DNA of 25,160 bases. Source: Thiosocius sp963719025 (GTDB taxonomy: Bacteria > Pseudomonadota > Gammaproteobacteria > Chromatiales > Chromatiaceae). Both the position numbers and the translations under genes were made by a program. The notes under the pieces are model-generated. The model was not told the origin of the DNA. It saw nothing but the letters and a program-made list of their open reading frames with translations, and ran no database searches. The DNA is taken from the NCBI GenBank assembly GCA_963719025.1, contig CAVRBK010000043.1, positions 1 through 25,160 on the forward strand, in the 5' to 3' direction. Each line of letters starts with the position of its first letter. Position 1 is the stretch's first letter. Positions 7,986 to 16,750 of this stretch are shown here, piece by piece.

Positions 7986-8369
7986 CTACTGCCGTGACAT
8001 CAGGGTGTCCGAGACAAGCACGGCCACCGATACGATGTTGGCGGCCAGCGCACCATAGGCGAGCGAAACGATGGCGACCATCAGGCCGGGACTGGCGGTC
8101 TGCTCCATGCCGCCCTCGGCAATCGCCCAGATCGACACCGCGATCATCAGTAACAGGTTGGCGACCAGGCTGGCGGCCAGCACCAGGGCGCCGAGCTGCG
8201 AACGATCGCCCAGTTTTAGGCCGCTGCTGATCAGCCCGACCATCAACGCGGCAAACAGCAGCCAGGGGCTGTGATGCACGGAGTTGTCGATCTGCCCCGC
8301 GACGAAACCGAGATTCAGCGCGAGCGCCAGGATGATGAAAAAACCGAAGACGACACGCTCTAGATTCAC
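7986..8369 (-). CDS. Four-helix small membrane protein, DUF6394-like
   Basis: 127 residues starting with GTG at 8369 (MNLERVVFGFFIILALALNL). Four hydrophobic helices are evident (about 6-24, 35-50, 57-80, 95-120). The sequence resembles the proteins annotated as DUF6394 that I recall next to K+ channel genes in gammaproteobacteria; this is from memory and not certain. Its stop is 9 bases from the channel start, so it is probably an accessory subunit or at least co-regulated. A GAGGGG element lies about 12 bases before the GTG. Confidence 0.6.
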   Translation of the reverse strand: MNLERVVFGFFIILALALNLGFVAGQIDNSVHHSPWLLFAALMVGLISSGLKLGDRSQLGALVLAASLVANLLLMIAVSIWAIAEGGMEQTASPGLMVAIVSLAYGALAANIVSVAVLVSDTLMSRQ

Positions 8370-8591
8370 CGACGAAGGCCCCTCTGCTGGCTACCTGAAA
8401 CCGGGGCACGCAAACCGTTCCCCACCCTGCAGGTATAGCCACTGCTTGGTGGGGGATCAACTGGGAATCGCGCGCTTAAAGCCTTGAACCGGCGGAAAAA
8501 TATCAATGGTGTGTGGGCGCTAAACCAACATGGGCGCGCAAGGATGCGGCAACAGAGGATGGCCGGACGCGCTTATCCGGGCGCAAAAACG

Positions 8592-8620
8592 AAAAAACCG
8601 GGCGCCTTGCGACGCCCGGT
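8592..8620 (-). terminator. Terminator of the aprBA operon
   Basis: On the minus strand an 8-bp perfect stem (ACCGGGCG with CGCCCGGT) is followed by TTTTTT. It lies about 30 bases beyond the aprA stop codon. Confidence 0.88.
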
Positions 8621-8650
8621 CAATTCAGTCCGCAGACTGTCAAGCAGTGT

Positions 8651-10654
8651 TTACTTGAACAGCTTCGACTTGTCCACCAGGTCCTTGTGGGCGCGCTTGA
8701 AGCAGGTCCAGGTCTTGGTGGTCTTGTCATAGACCGAGTTCACGAAGCAGTGCCAGTTTTCTTCGTCAACGAAGTTTTTGTCCATGCGGTAGTAGAAGCC
8801 CGGGTAACGGGACTCTTCACGGAACTGGATGTGCTTCATGTGAGCTTCTGCAGTCAGGATGCGGTGGTAGTTTTCCCACGCACGCAGCAGCTCGTGAAGG
8901 TCTTTCGCACGCATCTTCAGTGCATCTTCCTTCAGCATTTCGAGCTTCTGCTCAGCCAGATCAAGCATGTGCTCGTTGGTGGTGTAGTAGGTGGCAACAC
9001 CGGCTACGTACTCGTCCATGATCTTCTGCAGGCGGAACTGCAGCATGCGCGGAGTGATGTAGTTCGGGTTGACGTCGATCGCCGTGGTGTAGTCCTTGTG
9101 CTCAAGGTAGTTACGAACCGGGCGGTAGATGTCTTCGATCAGCTCTTCAACCGAGGTGTCGAGCTCCGGCTTGAGATCCTTGTTGTCCATGACGTACTTG
9201 ACCATGGACTTGGCACACATCCGACCTTCAGCGTGCGAACCGGACGAGAACTTGTGACCCGATGCGCCAACGCCGTCACCAGCGGTGAACAGACCGGCGA
9301 TCGTGGTCATGCCACGGTAGCCCCAGTTCCAGCCTTCCGGCAGGTGCGAGGGGATCTTGTCCTTTTCAGCGTGCTCTTCGCTGGTCGGCGCGCCGACATC
9401 GGTCGGACCCGAGGCCCAGATACCACAGCAGCCCGAGTGCGAACCCAGCAGGTACGGCTCGGTCGGCATCAGTTCGGAGTTTTTCTTCTCCGGCTCGATG
9501 TTCTCACCAGCCCAGATACCACACTGGCCGATACACATGTCGAGGAAGTCTTCCCAGGCCTCTGCTTCCAGGTGCTTGACCTCACGCGGAGACAGGGTCT
9601 CACGCAGGTTGGCAAGGGCGGTGACGGTGTCCATCCAGATCGGACCACGACCTTCCTTCATCTCTTTGAGCATCAGGTGGTTACGCAGGCAGGAAGCCGG
9701 CACCTTGGACTGGCCATACGGAGGATAGTCGTCCAGCATTTCCTTGTTGCGGACCATGTAGACTTCGCCGAAGGCGTTGGTGGCCTGCGATTTGAACAGC
9801 AGGAACCAGGCGCCAACCGGACCGTAACCGTCTTTGAAACGGGTCGGTACGAAGCGGTTTTCCATCATGGTCAGCTCTGCGCCGACTTCGGCAGCCATGG
9901 CGTAGGTCGAACCGGCGTTCCAGACGGGGTACCAGGCACGACCCTGGCCTTCACCAACAGAACGCGGACGGAAGATGTTCACACAACCACCGGCGACCAG
10001 CAGGGCAGCCTTGCACTTGTAGACGAACAGCTTGTGGTCACGCGTCGAGAAGCCGACGGCACCGGCGATGCGGTTCGGGTCGTTCTTGTCGTTGACCAGC
10101 TTGACGATGAAGACACGCTCCTGGATACGGTCGGTACCCAGGGCCTTCTTGGCGGCTTCAGCGACGATCCACTTGTAGGATTCGCCGTTGATCATGATCT
10201 GCCACTTACCGGAACGTACCGGGGTGCCGCCTTCTGCCAGCGGGGTCATGCCCTTCGAACCGTCGTGACGTTCGCCGTTCTCGTCCATCTTCCAGATCGG
10301 AAGACCCCATTCTTCGAACAGGTGGACCGACTCGTCAACGTGGCGACCCAGGTCGTAGGCCAGGTCATCGCGGGTGAGACCCATCAGGTCGTTGGAGACC
10401 ATGCGGGTGTAGTCCGCAGGATCCTGCTCACTACCGATGTAGGTGTTGATAGCCGACAGACCCTGTGCAACGGCGCCGGAGCGATCCATTGCGGCCTTGT
10501 CGACCAGTTTGACTTTGATATCGACGCCTTGCTCTTTGGCAACGTCCAGCCACGGACCAATCTCGTAGCCGGTGCCACAGGCGGCCATACCACCGCCGAT
10601 GATGAGGATGTCTACCTCTTCCTCGACGACGTCTGGTTTACCGAATTCAGCCAT
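8651..10654 (-). CDS. aprA: Adenylylsulfate (APS) reductase, alpha subunit
   Basis: 667 residues, intact. AprA holds FAD and interconverts adenosine-5'-phosphosulfate and sulfite plus AMP. In a sulfur oxidiser it runs toward APS, with energy then recovered by ATP sulfurylase. The dinucleotide-binding motif DILIIGGGMAACGTG lies near residues 15-30. Further in are AprA-typical segments such as RDDLAYDLGRHVDESVHLFE, GVGASGHKFSSGSHAEGRMC and the C-terminal helical domain with ESRYPGFYYRMDKNF. The length is normal for the family. The start ATG at 10654 has GAGG about ten bases before it. It lies 45 bases after aprB in the same direction and ends at a terminator, so aprBA is a two-gene unit without aprM or qmo genes attached. 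Confidence 0.97.
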   Translation of the reverse strand: MAEFGKPDVVEEEVDILIIGGGMAACGTGYEIGPWLDVAKEQGVDIKVKLVDKAAMDRSGAVAQGLSAINTYIGSEQDPADYTRMVSNDLMGLTRDDLAYDLGRHVDESVHLFEEWGLPIWKMDENGERHDGSKGMTPLAEGGTPVRSGKWQIMINGESYKWIVAEAAKKALGTDRIQERVFIVKLVNDKNDPNRIAGAVGFSTRDHKLFVYKCKAALLVAGGCVNIFRPRSVGEGQGRAWYPVWNAGSTYAMAAEVGAELTMMENRFVPTRFKDGYGPVGAWFLLFKSQATNAFGEVYMVRNKEMLDDYPPYGQSKVPASCLRNHLMLKEMKEGRGPIWMDTVTALANLRETLSPREVKHLEAEAWEDFLDMCIGQCGIWAGENIEPEKKNSELMPTEPYLLGSHSGCCGIWASGPTDVGAPTSEEHAEKDKIPSHLPEGWNWGYRGMTTIAGLFTAGDGVGASGHKFSSGSHAEGRMCAKSMVKYVMDNKDLKPELDTSVEELIEDIYRPVRNYLEHKDYTTAIDVNPNYITPRMLQFRLQKIMDEYVAGVATYYTTNEHMLDLAEQKLEMLKEDALKMRAKDLHELLRAWENYHRILTAEAHMKHIQFREESRYPGFYYRMDKNFVDEENWHCFVNSVYDKTTKTWTCFKRAHKDLVDKSKLFK

Positions 10655-10699
10655 TTTATATACCTCTAAATTAAAATCTTTGTTCCAAACGGGTCGCGA

Positions 10700-11167
10700 T
10701 TACTTCGCGATCAGCTCGCTCGGATCACCGACACGGTAGCCGTTGTTCTTGACGAAGAAACCAACTTCGGCGATGTCGGCCAGGTTGGCTGCCGGCTTGT
10801 CGCCGTAAGGATCGATCGAACCTTCAGGCGTGGTGCGGATCGGGAACTTGAAGCGCTTCATGGTGCCGTTGCGGAACTTGATGGTCCACATGATGGAGTC
10901 GGTACCACGCAGCGGCTGTACGGACGCGCCCAGCGGGACGATGTCGGCGTACGGACGGGCTTCGATAGCGTTCTGCGGACAGATCTTGATGCAGGAGTAA
11001 CACTCCCAGCACTGCTCCGGCTCCTGGTTGTACGATTTCATGGCGTGGCCGGTTTCAGAACCGTCCATATCCAGTTTCATCAGATCGTGCGGGCAGATAT
11101 ACATGCACGCCGTCTTGTCCTGGCCTTTACAGCCATCGCACTTATCGGTACGTACGAATGTAGGCAT
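10700..11167 (-). CDS. aprB: Adenylylsulfate (APS) reductase, beta subunit (two 4Fe-4S)
   Basis: 155 residues. Eight cysteines form two cluster motifs: C10, C13, C21, C25 (with the insert typical of AprB) and C53, C56, C59, C63 (CWECYSCIKICP). The second half (RGTDSIMWTIKFRNGTMKRF) is the beta-sheet extension that wraps AprA. The subunit carries electrons between the FAD of AprA and the membrane acceptor system. The start is ATG at 11167 with AGGAGA 8-13 bases upstream. It is the first gene of the aprBA transcript, with a 420-base upstream region that contains hairpins and an AT-rich patch. Confidence 0.97.
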   Translation of the reverse strand: MPTFVRTDKCDGCKGQDKTACMYICPHDLMKLDMDGSETGHAMKSYNQEPEQCWECYSCIKICPQNAIEARPYADIVPLGASVQPLRGTDSIMWTIKFRNGTMKRFKFPIRTTPEGSIDPYGDKPAANLADIAEVGFFVKNNGYRVGDPSELIAK

Positions 11168-11202
11168 CGATGATTTCTCCTGAGGTTACACTGCAGTGTT
11201 TA

Positions 11203-11240
11203 TGCCGCTCTCGAGCGGCAGTTCTCTTCGAAGCGCTTCG
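11203..11240 (-). promoter_or_regulatory. Leader hairpin and palindrome upstream of aprB
   Basis: TGCCGCT-CTCG-AGCGGCA (11203-11220) forms a 7-bp hairpin, and CGAAGCGCTTCG (11229-11240) is a perfect 12-bp palindrome; both lie 35-75 bases before the aprB start. They probably fall in the mRNA leader, where they could stabilise the transcript, or serve as an operator. The sequence does not tell which. Confidence 0.45.
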
Positions 11241-11577
11241 CAGAAATCCAGGTGATTCCTCGCGGCCACTTCATTTTTGTCGGCCCGCCCTGTCTGGCAA
11301 CCCGGCTTCCGGATAGCCGATGACTTGCCAGGTCAGGCACGCACTTTCTCACAAGCACAGTCACCTGGCGGGGCCTCGGGGTGGGTAAACATAGAGATCG
11401 CAGGGGAAAAAGGCCAAACAGTTTTACGGTTGGTAGTCATAAATTAGCCTTATTCCTTATTCTAATACAGTCGACTAACAGCTTGTTTTTCCTGGCATTT
11501 TCTCGACAGGTGCTGCCAAAATGGCCGCTCAGGGACGGAAAGTGGGACAAGCCTGTGACAAAATCGGTGTCCCGCAC
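11241..11577. other. Divergent intergenic region between aprBA and the Trx-HEAT gene
   Basis: No convincing gene. It contains an AT-rich patch at about 11410-11480, unlike the surrounding GC-rich DNA, with a perfect tandem heptamer CCTTATT at 11448-11461. This is the likely place of the aprBA promoter (minus strand), but I could not pick -35 and -10 boxes with confidence. For the plus-strand gene the ribosome site GGAG lies at 11578-11581. Confidence 0.5.
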
Positions 11578-11588
11578 GGAGACCAGCA

Positions 11589-12265
11589 ATGATGGAAAAA
11601 GCCCATGTCCCAGACGCCGAACTGCTGATTGCGTCCGGCTGTGCGCACTGCCCGGTCGTGCTGTCGGGCCTTGCCGAACTGCTCAAGCAGGGCCGTATCG
11701 GCCGTCTCGACATCATTAATATAGCCGCACACCCCGAACTGGCAGAGGCGCGAAACGCCCGCAGCGTGCCCTGGATCCGGATCGGACCATTCGAACTGAG
11801 CGGGGCACACAGCGCGCAGGAGCTCGCAGTCTGGGTGGAACGCGCCGGTCGACGGAGGGCCTGCAGGCCTATCTGATCGACCAGCTCGGCTCCGGCCAGC
11901 TTGACCAGGCGATCGCCACCTGCCGCCGCGATACAACCGCTGCTGCCGCCCCTGCTCGCACTGGCCGCCGACCTCGAGACCCCGTTCGCGGTGCGAATCG
12001 GCGTCGGCGCGGTGCTCGAGGACCTGTCCGCTGACGGCCTGCTGACCGAACAGGTCGACAACATCGTCGACCGCTGGCCGCCAGCCCGCACGTCCAGGTG
12101 CGCGCCGATGCCGCCCACTTTCTCGGCCTGATCGGCGCCGCAGCGGCCCGCGTCGCGCTGCAACGCCTGTTGTCCGACGACGACGCCGAGGTGCGCGAGA
12201 TCGCGCAGGAATCGCTGGCAGTTGCTGACACCGTCCCTGAGCGCGCCACCAGACACCTCCGGTAG
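11589..12265 (+). CDS. Thioredoxin-fold plus HEAT-repeat protein (frameshifted)
   Basis: About 225 residues after repair. The first 90 residues are thioredoxin-like: ELLIASGCAHCPVVLSGLAE has a CxxC redox pair (C-A-H-C), and SVPWIRIGPFEL supplies the cis-proline loop (V-P-W). The remaining part reads as alpha-helical HEAT-type repeats, clearest in RADAAHFLGLIGAAAARVAL and DDDAEVREIAQESLAV. Three frame changes occur: a lost base at about 11848, an extra base at about 11933 and a lost base at about 12086; the repaired halves join smoothly. No signal peptide is seen, so it is cytoplasmic. It is divergent from aprBA and first in a run of plus-strand genes. The target is unknown: a thiol/disulfide protein with a protein-binding scaffold is what can be said. 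Confidence 0.7.
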
Positions 12266-12298
12266 ACTGATGCGGCGCACCGAACAGGACCCTATGCC

Positions 12299-12852
12299 GT
12301 GTCGATTCCCGATCGCGAACAGCAGATCATCCAGACCCACGCGGCCTTCATCTGCCAGGCCGTGGAGTTCATCCAGCGGGCCGATGCCCGACCCCGGCTC
12401 GACGCTCTGCTGCAGGCCGCAGCCGACAACGGCTGGGGCGCACTGGCCGATACGGTCAGGCGTTTCGCCGGCGGACAACGCGAGGTCGGCCAGATCGATC
12501 AACTGGACGACGAGGACCGCGTCATCGCCGAGGCGATCCTGCGCGGCCTGCACGACCCCGCGACCCTGCCCGACCCGCAACAAGAAGGCCGACCCGACGC
12601 TGGCCGCCCCCGGCCTGGCGCACATGATCCAGGCCGCCGGCAGCGGCAACGTCCAGGCACTGACCCTGGTCAGCCAGATGGCCGAACAGATGAGCAAGGT
12701 CGGTGGCGACATGGCGCGCGTGGCCGGGGCGATCCGCCCGATGATCAACGGCGAACGCGACCCGGACAAACTGTGTGCCCGGCATGGACACCCGGGGCCA
12801 GCAGCTGGTGCTGCAGATCCTCGACGAACTCGGCAAACTCGACCTGCACTGA
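12299..12852 (+). CDS. Conserved-looking hypothetical helical protein (frameshifted)
   Basis: About 184 residues after repair. No family recognised. It begins VSIPDREQQIIQTHAAFICQ with GTG at 12299; an ATG at 12294 would be in frame if one base were missing there, giving MPVSIPD. The body is helical and acidic, with LLQAAADNGWGALADTVRRF and, later, GLAHMIQAAGSGNVQALTLV and QMAEQMSKVGGDMARVAGAI. An extra base near 12585 and another near 12780 break the frame; after them it reads GMDTRGQQLVLQILDELGKL to the TGA at 12850-12852. It lies between the Trx-HEAT gene and DUF423, all in the same direction. Confidence 0.6.
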
Positions 12853-12871
12853 CCATCAACCGGAAACCGGC

Positions 12872-13254
12872 ATGAACCCACTACGTCATTTCCTCTTGCT
12901 CGGCGCGATCAACGGCTTTCTCGCGGTGGCCTTTGGCGCGTTCGCCGCGCACGGCCTGAAAAACATCCTCAGCGACGGCCTGCTGGAGGTCTTCCAGACC
13001 GGCGTCGAGTACCAGGGTCTGCACGCGCTGGCGCTGCTGCTGATCGGCCTGCTCGGCAACGGCAGACAGATCAGGGGCCTGCGCCTGGCCGGCTGGGCTT
13101 TCGCCACCGGCATCCTGCTGTTCTCCGGCAGCCTGTACCTGCTGGCGCTGACCGACGCACGCTGGCTGGGCATGGTCACCCCGCTCGGCGGCACGGCGTT
13201 TCTGGTCGGCTGGGGCGCGCTGGCCTGGCATGCCAGCCGCCGCGACAGACATGA
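12872..13254 (+). CDS. DUF423 (YgdD-like) inner-membrane protein
   Basis: About 127 residues. It starts MNPLRHFLLLGAINGFLAVA and contains the family pattern FGAFAAHGLK near residues 22-31, followed by three more hydrophobic helices (ALALLLIGLL, GWAFATGILLFSGSLYLLAL, and GTAFLVGWGALAW). The frame as given runs on to 13351, but a missing base in the last codons would place a TGA at 13252-13254 overlapping the ATG of the next gene (ATGA), which matches the family length. I therefore end it there. The function of DUF423 is not established. Confidence 0.78.
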
Positions 13255-14193
13255 GCGACATCGACGCCCTGCTCAACCGGGTGGTGAAGAACCAGCGCCA
13301 TCTCGGCAAATGGGCACGCCGCGAGGGCCTCGAGGCCTACCGCCTGTATGACCGCGACATGCCCGAGTTCCCGCTGGCGATCGACCGCTACGCCGACTGG
13401 CTGCATGTGCAGGTGTTCGAGAAAAAACGCGCCCTGGCCGATGACGTGGTCGACCACCATCCAGGCGCAGCTGGCGGAACGCCTCGAGGTACTGCCGCCT
13501 CAGGTGGTGATCAAGTATCGACGGCGCCAGCGCGGGCAGCGATCAGTACGAGAAACTCGCGAACCCGACGCCGTCTTTCACGCGTCGACGAACGCGGCCT
13601 GCGCTTCGAGGTCAACCTGGGCCGCTATCTCGATACCGGGCCTGTTTCTCGATCATCGCGACACCCGCCAGATGATCCGCGAGGCGCGCGCATGGCCGCA
13701 GCCTTCTCAACCTGTTCGCCTACACCGGCAGCTTCACCGTGTACGCCGCCGCCGGCGGTGCGCGAGCGCACGGTGACCGTCGACATGTCGAAGACCTACC
13801 AGGACTGGAGCCGGCGCAACCTGGTCCACAACCAGCTCAACGACAACGAACGGCACAGCTTCGTGCAGTCCGACGTGCTGGCATTCATCGAGCGCATGCA
13901 GGCCGAGCGGGCGCTGTTCGACCTGATCGTGCTCGATCCGCCGAGCTTCTCGAATTCGAAGCGCATGCAGCGACAGCTTCGACGTGCAGCGCGACCAGAC
14001 CGCGCTGTTGCGAAAGACCCTGGCGCTGCTGGCCCCGGGCGGCAGTCTGTATTTTTCCAACAATCGCCAGGGATTCAGACTCGACCCCGCGGTTGAGCGA
14101 ACTGGCGAACGTCGCGAGATCACCGGCAAAACCGTGCCGAGCGATTTCAAGCGGCACACCCCGCACCGTTGCTGGTTGCTGGACAAGGGATAG
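13251..14193 (+). CDS. RlmK-type 23S rRNA methyltransferase, stand-alone (many frameshifts)
   Basis: About 310 residues after repair. It resembles the C-terminal half (RlmK, 23S rRNA m7G methylation) of the fused RlmKL protein: LGKWARREGLEAYRLYDRDM, then PEFPLAIDRYADWLHVQVFE, IKYRRRQRG.SDQYEKL, RYLDTGLFLDHR, the SAM-binding LLNLFAYTGSFTVYAA, VDMSKTYQDWSRRNL, the catalytic-loop LIVLDPPSFSNSKRM and LYFSNNRQGF, ending KRHTPHRCWLLDKG. The RlmL half is absent, since the gene begins right at this domain and overlaps DUF423. The frame changes at about 13455, 13530, 13580, 13640, 13695, 13760, 13975 and 14095, mostly one extra base each. Every functional motif survives, so I read these as sequence errors. 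Alternatively it is a related class I RNA methyltransferase of unknown site. Confidence 0.78.
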
Positions 14194-14291
14194 ATCACCT
14201 GCAAGCCGAGCAACGGATCGACTGGCGCGCAGATCGGGCGGCCGAGCGTGCCCGACGTCATCTGCGGCCTGCTGCTTCGGATCTGCTGACG

Positions 14292-15256
14292 ATGACGGCG
14301 CAGGCCCGAGGTCGCCAGCGAGACCGTGTATTTCCTGCAGCCCGACGGCAGGCACTACCTGCTCGAGCGCGCACTGCGCACAGCGGCCAGCAGCCACCGG
14401 TTCTACGTCGACAAGCAGCGTGCGCAAGAAAGACCTGCGGCATGTCGAGCCAAAGGCGTTCGAATGGGATGCGAAGAGCCGGCGACGACGTCAATATTCT
14501 GAGTTTCGACCAGGGCGGCTTCACGGTGATCTTTCCCGGGCGCCTGAACAAGCCGCATCTGCGAGAAGGCAAAAGGACAACGAGTACGTCTATCGCAGCT
14601 GGGACGGCAAGAAGAACGCCGACGGCCGCTTCGGCATCTGGTACTCGCCGGACGATTTCGACGACTTCACCTACACCTGGATATTCCCCGACAACATCAC
14701 CCTGCTGTCGTATCGCTCGAACCGTGATGGCGAGTGGGTGAAACGGGACAACGCGATCAGCTTCTTCGCCTCCGACGTGAACAACCTGACCTTCGAACTG
14801 CGCTATCGCGTTACCCCGCCCGCATCATCAGGCAAAGCCCGCCGCGGCGGCTGTCGGCCTGCCCGGAACCCGAGGCAGCGCCCCGCACCCGTGGTCGTCA
14901 AACAGGCCTGCCCGGAGCCGCTGGCGGTGATCAGCGCGGATGCCGGGGGATGCCAGCTCGACTGCGATGCCGATGGCATCCCCAACCTGCGTGATCGTTG
15001 TCCGGCCAGCGTCGCCGGCAGCCCGGTCGACGCCAATGGCTGCGTCACCCGCAACAGCGGCGACGCTGATCAGGACGGCGTCAACGATGCACGCGACCTC
15101 TGCCAGGGTACGGCGGGCGGTGCCAGGGTCGACCACGCCGGCTGCAGCCTGGACACCGACAAGGACGGGGTACCGGATGGCATTGATCAATGCATTGCAA
15201 CGGTCGAGGAAACCGCGGTCGACCAGCGAGGTTGCGCGACCGAGGTCCCGGAGTGA
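14292..15256 (+). CDS. Thrombospondin type 3 repeat protein, probably exported (frameshifted, start uncertain)
   Basis: About 320 residues. The N-terminal two thirds have no family I recognise: ETVYFLQPDGRHYLLERALR, RKDLRHVEPKAFEWDA, ILSFDQGGFTVIFPGRLNKP, YRSWDGKKNADGRFGIWYSP, FTYTWIFPDNITLLSYRSNR. This is rich in aromatics and looks like a beta fold. The end holds three Ca2+-binding type 3 repeats, DCDADGIPNLRDRCP, DADQDGVNDARDLCQ and DTDKDGVPDGIDQCI, each with paired Asp and one Cys. The ATG at 14292 precedes TAQA, which could be the end of a signal peptide whose start is upstream and disturbed (LLTMTAQA). Frame changes occur near 14306, 14425, 14480 and 14570. Such repeats are usual in outer-membrane or extracellular proteins. 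Confidence 0.6.
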
Positions 15257-15327
15257 GGCCGCGGCTCCCTTGCCGAACCCCGCTGGTCCTGTCGGCACCG
15301 CTGATTGCAGCAGACTAAGATGCCCTG

Positions 15328-16693
15328 ATGACCACGCGCGTTCTGATCATCGAAGACGACCACAGCCTCAACCAGATGCTCTCCCTGCACTTCGAGGACC
15401 AGGGCATGGAGGTATTCAGCGCAGATCACTGTGAGGGCGGTTTCGCGATTGCCTCGCAGCAAGCGGTTGAGGTCATCCTGCTTGACCAGCAACTGCCGGA
15501 CGGTGAGGGCATCGACCTGTTGCCGCGTCTGATCGCCGTCCAGCCGGACGCCGGCATCGTCATGATGACAGGTCAGCACGACCTTGAGCTGGCGATCAAG
15601 GCGATCAAGGCCGGGGCCGCCGACTTCATCCACAAACCGCTGAAGACCGCCACGCTGCAGGCCACGATCGAGCAGGTGCTGGCCCGCCAAACGGTGGAAC
15701 CCGAGCAGGTAAATCCGGATCGCGATCGTCCGCTCGGCGACCTCATCGGGCGCAGTGCGGCGATGCTCGAGGTGAGCAAACAGATCGCCCTGTCGGCGGG
15801 CAATTCCGCCACCGTGCTGATCAGCGGGGAATCCGGTACCGGCAAGGAAGTGGTCGCACGGCTGATCCACCAGCACAGCGGTCGCGGTGGACCGTTCGTC
15901 GCGATCAATTGCGCGGCGATCGTCGATACCCTGCTCGAGAGCGAGCTTTTCGGTCACGAAAAGGGGGCCTTTACCGGCGCCGACCGCGCCAAACCGGGCA
16001 AATTCGAACAGGCCGGCGACGGCACCCTGTTTCTCGATGAGATCGCCGAGCTCGCGCCGCCGCTGCAGGCCAAGCTGCTGCGCGCCCTGCAGGAGCGCAT
16101 GATCGAACGCGTCGGCGGTACCGGGAGCATCGCGGTAAATGCCCGGATCATCGCCGCGACCCACCGCGACCTGTTCGCACGGGCCAAGGAAGGGGCGTTT
16201 CGTGAAGACCTCGCCTATCGTCTCAACGTCATCAATATCGCCCTGCCGCCGCTGCGCGAGCGGCGCGAAGATATCCCGCTACTGGTCGAGGCGCTGCTCG
16301 ACAAGGCCGCCCGCAGCAACAGGCAGACGGCGCCTGCGCTCACCCGCTCGGCCGTCGCGGCCCTGCAACGCTATGACGTGGCCGGGCAATGTCCGCGAAC
16401 TCGAAAATGTCCTGACCCAGGCGATGGTGCTGGCGCGCGACGGCCAGATCACCGAGCCACTGCTGCGCTTTCGCGAATTGTCTGGCGACGACAGCGATGG
16501 CGCAGACGCGCCGTCGTCCGGTGAGACGCTGGCGCTGCGCTCACTCGACGAGGTCGAGGCCGAGCATATCCAGCGCGTCCTCAACCACACCAACGGCCAC
16601 AAGGGCCGTAGCTGCGAGATCCTGGGTATCTCCCGCCCGGCCCTGGACCGCAAGATCGAGAAGTACCGCCTGCGCCTGCCCGGGCGCGACTGA
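15328..16693 (+). CDS. NtrC-family sigma-54-dependent response regulator (one frameshift)
   Basis: About 455 residues. The receiver domain (residues 1-120) has acidic pair D10/D11, phospho-acceptor D53, T81 and K103. The AAA+ domain has Walker A GESGTGKE (167-174), the sigma-54 contact loop GAFTGA (213-218) and Walker B TLFLDE (233-238). The C-terminus has a Fis-type helix-turn-helix (HTNGHKGRSCEILGISRPAL). An extra base at about 16380 breaks the frame exactly at RYDWPGNVRELENV, a family motif; removing it restores the whole protein. No histidine kinase gene lies in the window. A sigma-54 promoter preceded by three inverted repeats begins 58 bases after its stop, in front of the next gene, so that gene is its most likely target. 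Confidence 0.93.
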
Positions 16694-16721
16694 GCCGCCG
16701 CTTTTCGCAGCGGCATGCGCC

Positions 16722-16750
16722 TGGCCCGACCCGCATTCGGGCCATGTTCT
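16722..16750 (+). terminator. Terminator-like hairpin after the response regulator
   Basis: Perfect 8-bp stem TGGCCCGA / TCGGGCCA around a 7-base loop, followed by TGTTCTT. The T-run is imperfect. It ends directly before the first inverted repeat of the sigma-factor promoter region. Confidence 0.55.

Noticed and set aside
7348..8460. 370-codon minus-strand frame across the K+ channel and DUF6394-like genes
   Set aside because: Composition is Arg/Gly/Ala/Pro-rich as in out-of-frame GC-rich DNA; the true genes with helices and motifs lie in other frames of the same strand.
8513..10669. 718-codon open frame on the plus strand opposite aprA
   Set aside because: It is the antisense shadow of a strongly conserved AprA gene in GC-rich DNA; its sequence is low-information (many V, D, H, Q) and matches no family.
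11462..12859. 465-codon minus-strand frame opposite the Trx-HEAT and hypothetical genes
   Set aside because: The plus strand gives CAHC thioredoxin and HEAT sequence after small repairs; the minus frame has no domain or ribosome site.
13251..14193. Pseudogenisation of the methyltransferase
   Set aside because: Every catalytic and SAM-binding motif is preserved, merely in alternating frames, which fits read error better than decay.
16376..16395. Programmed ribosomal frameshift in the response regulator
   Set aside because: The break falls inside a universally conserved motif, lacks a slippery sequence and is like the many other one-base indels in this window.
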